From an uncultured Bacteroides sp. (GTDB lineage: Bacteria > Bacteroidota > Bacteroidia > Bacteroidales > Bacteroidaceae), in the NCBI RefSeq assembly GCF_902491285.1, contig NZ_CABUHK010000014.1:1-64000 (forward strand): a DNA stretch of 64,000 nucleotides. The letters run 5' to 3'. Of this stretch, positions 55,868 through 64,000 are shown in pieces. The notes beneath the pieces were generated by a model. That model was not told the DNA's origin. It saw nothing but the letters and a program-made list of their open reading frames with translations, and made no database searches. The position numbers and the translations under genes are program-made. Positions within the stretch are counted from its first letter, which is position 1, and every line of letters begins with the position of its first letter.

Positions 55868-56410
55868 ATGTTAGAAGAAATACTTGCTTACAACAAAAGG
55901 TTCGTTGAGAACAAGGGATATGAAGCGTATATTACAAACAAGTATCCCGATAAGAAAATTGCTATTCTTTCCTGTATGGATACACGGCTGACAGCGTTGT
56001 TGCCTGCCGCATTAGGTATCAAGAATGGAGATGTAAAAATGATAAAAAATGCGGGTGGGGTTATTTCCCATCCCTTTGGTAGTGTGATTCGTAGTCTGCT
56101 CGTTGCTATTTTTGAACTGGGTGTAGAGGAAATTATGGTGATTGCACATTCCGATTGTGGAGCCTGTCATATGCACAGCGAAGAAATGCTTGAGAAAATG
56201 AAGGCGCGGGGCATCAATCCGGATTATATAGACATGATGCGTTTCTGCGGAGTCGATTTCCATTCGTGGCTCGATGGCTTTGAAGATACGGAGAAGTCGG
56301 TGCGAGGAACAGTTAATTTTATTGTGCGCCATCCTCTGATTCCGTCAGACGTGAAGGTTTACGGTTTTATTATTGATTCCACTACCGGAGAGTTGACGAG
56401 AATAGTATAA
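55868..56410 (+). CDS. can: beta-class carbonic anhydrase
   Basis: 180 residues from the ATG at 55868; the longer frame from 55778 includes the terminator of susD. It hydrates CO2 to bicarbonate, supplying carboxylation reactions in the cytoplasm. Zinc ligands are Cys36 in SCMDTR (with Asp38 and Arg40 forming the catalytic dyad), His94 and Cys97 in AHSDCGAC. Shorter than the 220-residue plant-like form. Its terminator lies inside the oppositely oriented small gene downstream. Confidence 0.93.
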   Translation: MLEEILAYNKRFVENKGYEAYITNKYPDKKIAILSCMDTRLTALLPAALGIKNGDVKMIKNAGGVISHPFGSVIRSLLVAIFELGVEEIMVIAHSDCGACHMHSEEMLEKMKARGINPDYIDMMRFCGVDFHSWLDGFEDTEKSVRGTVNFIVRHPLIPSDVKVYGFIIDSTTGELTRIV

Positions 56411-56620
56411 TTCGTTTATATTATAGGTAATCCGTTTAAAAAAGGACAAAAAATAAGGCAGCTCTTTGTTGGCTGCCTTTATCTTTTTGCGGTTATATAC
56501 TTTCTTTGACTGGTGCACCCGTTTGTGACAAATAGGGTGTCCGTACATTTCAATTTCAGCCTCCCGGCTTGCTTTACGATTCGCTTTAATGTAATCGTCC
56601 TGCGTAATTCGCTTTTTCAT
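56345..56620 (-). CDS. small basic conserved protein, overlaps the 3' end of can
   Basis: 91 residues. The first 60 residues are strongly basic and look conserved (MKKRITQDDYIKANRK, EMYGHPICHKRVHQSKK, YNRKKIKAANKELP); the tail beyond that is uneven and runs antisense into the can 3' end by 66 bases. A TAnnTTTG -7 box lies 22 bases upstream, which supports transcription. The can terminator hairpin falls within codons about 47-56. Function unknown; the basic composition would suit RNA binding. The exact C-terminus is doubtful and a sequence or annotation difference there is possible. Confidence 0.6.
   Translation of the reverse strand: MKKRITQDDYIKANRKASREAEIEMYGHPICHKRVHQSKKVYNRKKIKAANKELPYFLSFFKRITYNINELYYSRQLSGSGINNKTVNLHV
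56453..56482 (+). terminator. terminator of can, inside the small antisense gene
   Basis: AAGGCAGC pairs with GCTGCCTT around a 9-base loop, followed by TATCTTTTT on the plus strand, about 43 bases past the can stop codon. Confidence 0.7.
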
Positions 56621-56642
56621 ACCATGATATTATTTGTCAGTG

Positions 56643-56650
56643 CAAAGATA
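56643..56650 (-). promoter_or_regulatory. -7 box for the small basic protein gene
   Basis: TATCTTTG on the minus strand, 22 bases before the ATG at 56620. It is divergent from the nitroreductase promoter 33 bases away. Confidence 0.55.
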
Positions 56651-56682
56651 CTATTTTATTTCTTATTACGCTTGGTTTGCTT

Positions 56683-56690
56683 TATCTTTG
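56683..56690 (+). promoter_or_regulatory. -7 box for the nitroreductase operon
   Basis: TATCTTTG on the plus strand, 31 bases before the ATG at 56722. Confidence 0.55.
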
Positions 56691-56721
56691 CATACATTAA
56701 TCAAATGAAACCGGAAATAAT

Positions 56722-57258
56722 ATGGAAAATTTCAGTGAATTGATAAAGAACCGTCGCAGTATGCGCAAGTTTACTGATGAAGAACTGACGCAGGACGAAG
56801 TTGTTGCATTGATGAAAGCAGCCTTGATGTCCCCCTCTTCCAAACGCAGTAACAGTTGGCAATTTGTGGTAGTTGATGATAAAGAAATGTTGAAAGAGTT
56901 GTCTCATTGTAAAGAACAGGCTTCTTCCTTTATTGCCGATGCCGCTTTGGCAATTGTCGTAATGGCCGATCCGTTGGCGAGTGATGTGTGGATCGAAGAT
57001 GCTTCTATCGCTTCCATTATGATACAGTTGCAGGCCGAAGACCTTGGCTTGGGTAGTTGCTGGGTGCAGGTACGTGAGCGTTTTACTGCTACCGGAATGC
57101 CTTCTGACGAATTTGTCCATGGAATACTGGATATTCCTTTACAGCTTCAGATACTTTCCGTCATTGCTATCGGACATAAAGGGATGGAACGCAAACCTTT
57201 CAATGAGGAACATCTTCAGTGGGAGAAAATTCATATCAATAAATTCGGAGGAAAATAA
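56722..57258 (+). CDS. nitroreductase-family FMN oxidoreductase
   Basis: 178 residues. The NTR-family opening NRRSMRKFTDEEL binds FMN phosphate, with MSPSSKRSNSWQF and QAEDLGLGSCWVQ also typical. Such enzymes reduce nitro groups, quinones or flavins with NAD(P)H; in anaerobes they influence activation of nitroimidazoles, but this member's substrate is not evident. First gene of a five-gene run with gaps of 2 and 4 bases to the next two starts and an overlap at the fourth. Confidence 0.9.
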   Translation: MENFSELIKNRRSMRKFTDEELTQDEVVALMKAALMSPSSKRSNSWQFVVVDDKEMLKELSHCKEQASSFIADAALAIVVMADPLASDVWIEDASIASIMIQLQAEDLGLGSCWVQVRERFTATGMPSDEFVHGILDIPLQLQILSVIAIGHKGMERKPFNEEHLQWEKIHINKFGGK

Positions 57259-57260
57259 CA

Positions 57261-57596
57261 ATGGGAGCTGCCAAAGCAAATAACAGTAAAGATACCTATA
57301 TGGCTACTGCCGTTACCTTTATGGTAATCGGAGCACTTTATTTGATAGATAAACTGATTCATTTTTCTTCCGTCGGCTTACCCTGGGTGATGAATAAGGA
57401 TAACATGCTGCTATATGCTTCTATTTGCTTCCTTATTTTCAAGCGTGATAAATCCATCGGCTTCGTATTGCTGGGGCTTTGGCTGGTGATGAATATCGGT
57501 CTGGTGATGTCGTTATTGGGTTCATTGTCAGGGTATTTACTGCCGTTGACCTTGCTTGTAGTCGGAATTATTCTATTTTGGATTGCAAAACGGTAA
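57261..57596 (+). CDS. four-span small membrane protein, function unknown
   Basis: 111 residues with four hydrophobic stretches (about 14-31, 47-60, 65-83 and 88-107). I recognise no catalytic motif. The short N-terminus is polar and the protein ends in a basic pair. It starts 2 bases after the nitroreductase stop codon, so it is cotranscribed. The spans resemble DUF5668/LiaF-like envelope proteins only in general layout. Confidence 0.7.
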   Translation: MGAAKANNSKDTYMATAVTFMVIGALYLIDKLIHFSSVGLPWVMNKDNMLLYASICFLIFKRDKSIGFVLLGLWLVMNIGLVMSLLGSLSGYLLPLTLLVVGIILFWIAKR

Positions 57597-57600
57597 AGAG

Positions 57601-58900
<1,300 letters not shown>

Positions 58901-58979
58901 TAAAATTAATGATATGATTGGTATCAACAAACAGTATTTCCAATCATGAATAGTAAATTATCCAATCGTAAATGAAACA

Positions 58980-59561
58980 ATGCTTGATAATCTAAAGAAA
59001 TATCAGATCATACTGGCCTCCAATTCACCTCGTAGAAAAGAGCTGATGTCGGGCTTGGGAGTAGATTATATAGTCAGGACATTACCTGATGTAGATGAGT
59101 CCTATCCCGATACCTTGGCAGGTGCGGAGATACCGGAATTTATCGCCCGTGAAAAAGCTGACGCCTATCGTGCCATGATGCAACCGGGCGAATTGTTGGT
59201 GACGGCGGATACCATCGTCTGGTTGGACGGGAAAGTCCTGGGTAAGCCGGAAGGTAGGGAAGGGGCTGTTGAGATGCTTCGTACGCTTTCGGGAAAATCC
59301 CATCAGGTCTTCACGGGTGTTTGCCTGACCACTACCGAATGGCAAAAGAGCTTTACCGCCTCTTCCGATGTACAGTTCGATGTCTTGTCCGAAGATGAAA
59401 TCCAATATTATGTTGACCGTTACCAGCCTATGGATAAGGCAGGCGCTTATGGCGTTCAGGAATGGATTGGTTATATCGGAGTAAAATCTATTTCCGGCAG
59501 CTTCTACAATATAATGGGACTCCCCATACAAAAACTGTACGGGGAGCTAAAGAAATTATAG
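58980..59561 (+). CDS. maf: Maf-family nucleoside triphosphate pyrophosphatase
   Basis: 193 residues. Maf proteins hydrolyse non-canonical or excess nucleoside triphosphates to monophosphates (dTTP/UTP class likely) and can affect septation. ASNSPRRKELM at residues 13-23 forms the phosphate loop; KSHQVFTGVCL and DKAGAYGVQEW are the other family blocks, with catalytic acidic residues in TADTIVW. It is the last gene of the nitroreductase run, 79 bases after kdsC. Confidence 0.93.
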   Translation: MLDNLKKYQIILASNSPRRKELMSGLGVDYIVRTLPDVDESYPDTLAGAEIPEFIAREKADAYRAMMQPGELLVTADTIVWLDGKVLGKPEGREGAVEMLRTLSGKSHQVFTGVCLTTTEWQKSFTASSDVQFDVLSEDEIQYYVDRYQPMDKAGAYGVQEWIGYIGVKSISGSFYNIMGLPIQKLYGELKKL

Positions 59562-59572
59562 TTAATAAGTTG

Positions 59573-59612
59573 AATCCTGAACCTCAGGAAGAAATCCTGT
59601 ATCTCAGGAAAG
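59573..59612. repeat. two tandem 20-base imperfect repeats between convergent genes
   Basis: AATCCTGAACCTCAGGAAGA and AATCCTGTATCTCAGGAAAG match at 16 of 20 positions; the first contains a CCTGA/TCAGG hairpin. They separate maf from the TPR gene and may weakly terminate transcription. Confidence 0.6.
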
Positions 59613-59620
59613 GCGGAAAA

Positions 59621-61825
59621 CTAGATTAAATCCAGCATCAAAGGGATATCCTCTTCTCGAACACCCTGTTTGAGGAGAGATTCCTCATCTTTATGGAACA
59701 TTTCAAGGAACCGTTCCCGGTTTCCGCTGGCTGTAATCGCCTTTCCGTAGAAAACAGCCGCTTTCTGGATATCTCCCATCACCCAGGCAACGTGTCCGGC
59801 GTTCATATAGTCGATAGCCAATGGCTTCTGTTCGATGATTTTCTCGTAATACTTCATCGCTTGTTCGTATTTTTGGCTGATGAATGAACACCATCCGATG
59901 CCACGCCATGCTTTTACACAGTTGTTTTCGATGAAATCCAGTTTGAAGAAATAATTCAGCGCTTCCTCATATTGTCCCATTTCAGCCAGACAGCTACCGA
60001 TGTGGAAAGTAACATTCACATCTTCCGGTGCAATCTCTTCCACCTTTTTATAATAGGTGAGAGCCGCTTGGTAATTTCTGTTTAACCGATAGCAAATAGC
60101 CAGGTGGCGATTGTTCCAGATATTATCCGGCTTCAATGTATCAGCCTTCAGATAGGCTTGGATAGCTTCTGCGTATTTCTTTCTTTTCTGTAGCGCATAT
60201 CCGAATTTCTGATAATACTCCGCACAGTCTTCTTCAAACTCACCGATAGCCTCCAACTCCTCAAAAATCTCGATAGCCTCATCCCAACGTTCCTTTGACA
60301 AATAGAAATCGGCAATAGGGAATAAAACATCTTCCCAAGACAATATATTGTCGAGTGCGGGAACATGATGGAGATCGAGCTTCTCTTTAAAAATATCCCT
60401 GAACTCCTTGCGGCGTACACTGAGCTTGAAGAAACGGTAAAGGTCATGCAGATACTGGTTGCTGACTGTCCCCGGACGTTCATTGAACCGCTTCATTGTC
60501 TCGGCGTTCGATTTTTCTGCCAATTCAGCCACCTGCTGTTCGTTGAGTTGGCTCAACATCATATCCTGCTGCATCTGTGGCAACTGGTGGATGGTAAAGA
60601 ACAACGAATATTTGTCACTATTGCTGAAAAATCCCGACTGGAGAATCAAATCCAGTAAGCTGCTTCCCTGGTTTCCCGTTTGTTTCAGTGATTTAAGTAC
60701 ATTAGACTGCTGCTTGCTGAACGGATAAAACCAGTTCTGCACTTCGCGGAAGAACGGATAATTCTTCAAAGCGGCAAACGTGCTCATATATACATCGGCT
60801 CCTTCCAACTGGAGCTCGTTCATTTCACGCAATTTATCTCCCAGTCCCGACTTTTCGAAAGCATCTTCCCAATCCGGGTTCTTGTCATCATTCTCTTCGT
60901 CATTTTCCTCAAAGCCGAACCTCATATTCTTCATCGAAGAAACATTCTTCAGCATTTCGGGAATAATCTCTTCCCGCATCTTCTTGTCGATTTTCTCCGT
61001 CTCCTGACACAGTAGCATCTGGCGATAGATACGTGCGACGTCATCGATGAAGGAAGGGATTTCTTCCATGAGATCCACCCGCTTGATAAGTTCCGGATAG
61101 AAAGTGAGCCGGTTTCTGTAAATGTGGAAAATAATCATCGCACCTACTAATGCCCGCTGGCTGACGTTGACATTCGGATGGCGGTATGCGTCGAGCAGCC
61201 ACATGATTTTCCGCATATCGAAACAGTCCATCAAACTCAATGTGACAGCACTGACGAACAGGCATAAATCGTCCCCCGGAAGTAATTCCGATGCCAGCAT
61301 GGCTTGTGCTTCTTCTTCGTCCTGTGTAGTCCATGAACTGTTTGTCCATGTTCTTATGAACATAAATTTGAGTGTATCTTCATGTCGTTTCAGAACTTCA
61401 TCCATCTTTTCGTCAGATAGTAATCCGCTGACTGCCAAGTCGTCATTAAATGACTCCAATATATGAAGTATTGTTTTAATACCGTAGCCCGACAATTCCG
61501 GTGATACGGGAGTGCGGCGCACCTCATGGTAATATCTTGATGAAGCGTTATCCAACATGAGCAGCCGCGATTGGTCGGCGATACCCCATGTGTCCGCCAC
61601 CATTTTCTGAAACAGATTCCACCGTTCCGGGTCGTTTGCGCCTTGTCTCATATAGTCCAGCATGTACTTGTATGAGGTCTGCAATTGCTCCAGGCGGGTA
61701 CGTAAATCCCAGTCGGGGCACTGCCACAACAAGGATTCCAGTTGCATCAAGGCTTCCTTGAGCCTTTTATCTTCAAGTAAGGTACGTATATATGCGTATT
61801 GTTCATTAATCGTTTTTTCGTTCAT
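59621..61825 (-). CDS. TPR-repeat protein, Bacteroidetes-specific
   Basis: 734 residues, soluble, mostly helical. The C-terminal third (about 480-734) contains at least five TPR units, for instance YAEAIQAYLKADTLKPDN and AALTYYKKVEEIAPEDVN. The N-terminal two thirds are helical without a known motif; an acidic stretch (EENDEENDDKNPDWEDAFEKS, shortened) lies near residue 305. No signal peptide. TPR proteins scaffold complexes, so its partner is unknown; the DUF418 gene upstream, 10 bases away, is the likely cotranscribed neighbour. Confidence 0.85.
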   Translation of the reverse strand: MNEKTINEQYAYIRTLLEDKRLKEALMQLESLLWQCPDWDLRTRLEQLQTSYKYMLDYMRQGANDPERWNLFQKMVADTWGIADQSRLLMLDNASSRYYHEVRRTPVSPELSGYGIKTILHILESFNDDLAVSGLLSDEKMDEVLKRHEDTLKFMFIRTWTNSSWTTQDEEEAQAMLASELLPGDDLCLFVSAVTLSLMDCFDMRKIMWLLDAYRHPNVNVSQRALVGAMIIFHIYRNRLTFYPELIKRVDLMEEIPSFIDDVARIYRQMLLCQETEKIDKKMREEIIPEMLKNVSSMKNMRFGFEENDEENDDKNPDWEDAFEKSGLGDKLREMNELQLEGADVYMSTFAALKNYPFFREVQNWFYPFSKQQSNVLKSLKQTGNQGSSLLDLILQSGFFSNSDKYSLFFTIHQLPQMQQDMMLSQLNEQQVAELAEKSNAETMKRFNERPGTVSNQYLHDLYRFFKLSVRRKEFRDIFKEKLDLHHVPALDNILSWEDVLFPIADFYLSKERWDEAIEIFEELEAIGEFEEDCAEYYQKFGYALQKRKKYAEAIQAYLKADTLKPDNIWNNRHLAICYRLNRNYQAALTYYKKVEEIAPEDVNVTFHIGSCLAEMGQYEEALNYFFKLDFIENNCVKAWRGIGWCSFISQKYEQAMKYYEKIIEQKPLAIDYMNAGHVAWVMGDIQKAAVFYGKAITASGNRERFLEMFHKDEESLLKQGVREEDIPLMLDLI

Positions 61826-61835
61826 TGTGATTTAA

Positions 61836-63020
61836 TTATTTATTTTTTCCAATCCAGGTCAGGCGTTTCCAAAGACCCTCAAAAGGGCCGTGTTTATGAT
61901 GGCGGAGCCACCACGAACAGAATACCATTTGTAATAGAACAAAAAGGATGCCAAAAAGGAAACTGTATGTAATTCCTAAATACCGTCCCAGTTCGAATCC
62001 CCAATGATAGAACAAAAGCGAACCGAAAATTGATTGTCCGAGATAGTTAGTTAAGCTCATTTTTCCATAAGTTGTGAAACGCATGAAGAAACTACGGTCT
62101 TTCACGTGATAGAAAGTCAGCAATAATCCCGTCACCAGCAATACCATAAAGCTGAGGTTGCTGAATGAACTTAGGATAAGCTGCAACGGTACAAGTATGG
62201 CACTTCGTTCTATAAACTCCGGCAACATATTGTTGATTCCGTAGATAGGGAAGAAGCAGAGAAGGGAGAAAGCCAGTGCCTTCAGCCATAAGCGTTCGTT
62301 CTTTTCGCTGTACAGGAAATATTGGCGGCGCCCTACAAGCATACCGAACAGAAATAATCCCGGTGTTTGCAGGATGCGTCCGTGTTCCAGCGCCCAAGTC
62401 ATATTGGCTAGCTGCCCTTCCCACATATTCATACGAACCGTTTCGAGGAATGTCCCGTTCTTCTGCACATCGAACGCGATGCCGAAATAATAACGTGCAA
62501 GGCTTTCTCCTGCCACATAGTCAGGATTGCATACAGCATAAATCAGTTTCACCCAGTCGATGGGCTGAAGAATAAGCAAGGTGGCGAAGATGAGGACAGT
62601 ACGGTCGCTCATCCGGCAGAATATCGGCAGGATAATTCCAAGAATGGCATACATCGTCAATATCTCTCCGGTGAAGAAAGCCGCGTTGAACTGTCCGATA
62701 ATAAACAGAATGAATAATCTCCATAAGAACCGCAGGCGGAAATCCTTTCCTCTCCGCTGCTGGTTATTGTCTTGGATATAGAAGCTAAAACCGAAAAGCA
62801 GGGCGAATACCGCATACGCTTTATTGCTGAATGCGAAGAATAATCCTCTCCAGATGGCTTGGTCGGTGAAGTTCATCCATTCAAAAGGAACCTCTTTCGG
62901 AAAAGAGTAGAAATTGAAATGTTCGATACTGTGCAAGAGGATAATTCCCATTACTGCTAATCCCCTTAATACGTCGGCAACGTCAACTCGGGCGTTTGGT
63001 TCGGCGATTTTGTGTTCCAT
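61836..63020 (-). CDS. DUF418-family integral membrane protein
   Basis: 394 residues with about nine hydrophobic spans. The N-terminus ADVLRGLAVMGIILLHSIEHF and the C-terminal DUF418 block (YGKMSLTNYLGQSIFGSLLF) identify the family; members are thought to act in transport or as acyltransferase-like membrane proteins, but none is firmly assigned here. First gene of a two-gene unit with the TPR protein. No clear -7 box could be found in the 254 bases upstream, which also hold the pgk terminator and otherwise nothing I could identify. Confidence 0.88.
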   Translation of the reverse strand: MEHKIAEPNARVDVADVLRGLAVMGIILLHSIEHFNFYSFPKEVPFEWMNFTDQAIWRGLFFAFSNKAYAVFALLFGFSFYIQDNNQQRRGKDFRLRFLWRLFILFIIGQFNAAFFTGEILTMYAILGIILPIFCRMSDRTVLIFATLLILQPIDWVKLIYAVCNPDYVAGESLARYYFGIAFDVQKNGTFLETVRMNMWEGQLANMTWALEHGRILQTPGLFLFGMLVGRRQYFLYSEKNERLWLKALAFSLLCFFPIYGINNMLPEFIERSAILVPLQLILSSFSNLSFMVLLVTGLLLTFYHVKDRSFFMRFTTYGKMSLTNYLGQSIFGSLLFYHWGFELGRYLGITYSFLFGILFVLLQMVFCSWWLRHHKHGPFEGLWKRLTWIGKNK

Positions 63021-63206
63021 GATTTTTAGTTTCTGTTATTAATTGGTTTGTATTCTAATTATCTTATCTCCGGTATTACCTCTGATTTAAGCGGTGCTTG
63101 GAATAAAAACTGTATTACACGCCTGCAATGTAGTTATTCTGTTTGAAATCGACAGCTTTATTCGGGGTAAGTGGTTGTATTTGATTATGGTTGATACTTA
63201 TCAAAC

Positions 63207-63240
63207 AAGGGCAACTCTTTTCACAAAGAATTGCCCTTTT
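63207..63240 (-). terminator. terminator of pgk
   Basis: AAGGGCAA pairs with TTGCCCTT, extended by TCTTT/AAAGA around a 4-base loop, 35 bases past the pgk stop codon. Confidence 0.8.
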
Positions 63241-63274
63241 ATTTCACTATTGTAAAAATTAGCTATAAACTTTC

Positions 63275-64000
63275 TTATTCTTGAATAGCAGCGATACCCG
63301 GAAGAACTTTTCCTTCGATTGCTTCAAGCAATGCGCCGCCACCAGTTGAAACATAAGATACGCCGCTAGCCAGGCCGAACTTGTTGACACAAGCTACAGA
63401 GTCGCCGCCACCAACGAGTGAGAATGCACCGTTCTTGGTTGCTTCAACGATAGCTTCTCCTACTGCACGTGAACCGTGAGTGAAGTTTTCAAATTCGAAT
63501 ACGCCTGTAGGGCCGTTCCAAAGGATCGTCTTTGATTCTTTGATAACGTTAGCGAATATTTCTTCAGTCTTAGGACCGATGTCAAGACCTTCCCATCCGT
63601 CAGGAATTTCGTCAACCGGACAGAATTTAGTATTTGCTTCGTTAGAGAAAGCATCAGCGATTTTAGCGTCGACAGCCAAGACAAGGTTAACGCCTTTTTC
63701 TTTCGCTTTCTTGATTAAGTCCAAAGCCAGGTCAAGCTTGTCGTCCTCGCAGATAGAGATACCGATCTTACCGCCCATTGCTTTAGTAAATGTATAAGTC
63801 ATACCGCCTGCGATAATCAGGTTGTCTACCTTGTTCAACAGGTTTTCGATGATTTCGATTTTGGAAGAAACTTTAGAGCCACCCATGATAGCAGTGAACG
63901 GACGTTTGATGTCGTTCAATACTTTATCAACAGCTTTCACTTCTTTCTCCATCAAGTAACCGAACATCTTGTTGTTTACGTCGAAATATTTAGCGATCAA
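63275..64000 (-). CDS. pgk: phosphoglycerate kinase, C-terminal part
   Basis: Partial: the frame is open to the right edge, so the apparent first codon (TTG) is an internal leucine. About 241 of the usual 415-420 residues are visible. The nucleotide-binding domain is complete: [40 protein letters not shown] and the [13 protein letters not shown] loop, ending GIAAIQE. The enzyme transfers phosphate from 1,3-bisphosphoglycerate to ADP in glycolysis. Terminator at 63207. Confidence 0.96.
   Translation of the reverse strand: MIAKYFDVNNKMFGYLMEKEVKAVDKVLNDIKRPFTAIMGGSKVSSKIEIIENLLNKVDNLIIAGGMTYTFTKAMGGKIGISICEDDKLDLALDLIKKAKEKGVNLVLAVDAKIADAFSNEANTKFCPVDEIPDGWEGLDIGPKTEEIFANVIKESKTILWNGPTGVFEFENFTHGSRAVGEAIVEATKNGAFSLVGGGDSVACVNKFGLASGVSYVSTGGGALLEAIEGKVLPGIAAIQE

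Noticed and set aside
61990-62010. tRNA-like GTTCGAATCCC string
   Set aside because: It lies inside the DUF418 coding sequence and has no cloverleaf around it.
63275-64000. Treating the pgk frame as a complete 241-residue protein
   Set aside because: The apparent start is a TTG at the window edge coding for an internal leucine; the N-terminal domain of pgk is missing, so the gene is cut by the window.

Overview
The window looks like a 64 kb piece of a Bacteroides chromosome (Bacteroidales, gut type). Several independent features point there: two SusC/SusD outer-membrane uptake pairs, a one-protein hybrid two-component system, an ECF sigma/FecR pair, Bacteroidetes-only families (DUF4924, GHL10 lipoproteins, a Lamin-tail/OadG fusion), a complete sodium-pumping methylmalonyl-CoA decarboxylase operon for propionate formation, and repeated Bacteroides-type -7 boxes (TAnnTTTG) a short distance upstream of gene starts. 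The two ends cut through nifJ (left) and pgk (right). I saw no rRNA, tRNA, CRISPR array, insertion sequence or phage gene; this is mostly core chromosome with a few accessory patches.

Layout. 1-3.3 kb: 5' part of nifJ, an AAA-type ATPase with DUF4143-like tail, and a divergent ATP-grasp-like protein. 3.5-9.5 kb: SusC, SusD and TlpA-like thioredoxin lipoprotein in one operon. 9.5-17.8 kb: two GHL10 paralogues flanking a cstA / small membrane protein / outer-membrane protein cassette and uvrA. 17.8-23.1 kb: a hybrid two-component regulator translationally coupled to a split chromate-type transporter. 23.3-27 kb: purL. 27.1-27.6 kb: a repeat-rich intergenic patch. 27.6-31.2 kb: lysE-type exporter, DUF4924, rfbD, prfC. 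31.3-32.7 kb: sigma/FecR pair with its own terminator. 32.8-33.3 kb: a likely structured RNA closed by a strong terminator.

33.4-36.7 kb: oxaloacetate decarboxylase-type sodium pump (gamma, alpha, beta). 36.8-42.3 kb: tripartite RND efflux operon (adaptor, pump, TolC-type channel). 42.4-44.7 kb: a small unknown gene, rpmE2 and fba. 44.8-49.4 kb: mce-mmdA-(LTD-OadG)-mmdC-mmdB. Together the two decarboxylase operons, fba, pgk and nifJ describe fermentative carbon flow: glycolysis to pyruvate and oxaloacetate, then succinate to methylmalonyl-CoA to propionate with sodium export. 49.5-55.7 kb: a GNAT/FemAB-like protein and a second SusC/SusD pair. 55.8-59.6 kb: beta-carbonic anhydrase, a small antisense-overlapping gene, then nitroreductase, a membrane protein, a DUF2520 dehydrogenase-like protein, a KdsC-like phosphatase and Maf. 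59.6-63 kb: TPR protein and DUF418 membrane protein. 63.3-64 kb: C-terminal two thirds of pgk.

Starts were chosen by joining open frames to ribosome-binding context, signal peptides and -7 boxes; in about a dozen genes this moved the start downstream of the longest frame. The items most worth a second look are the candidate structured RNA before the decarboxylase operon, the five-copy TTCGTCTGACA repeat patch, the Lamin-tail/OadG fusion, the regulator/chromate-transporter operon, the Asp-Gln Walker B site of the AAA ATPase, and UvrA's missing cysteine pair. All functional names rest on reading motifs by eye; no database search was possible.
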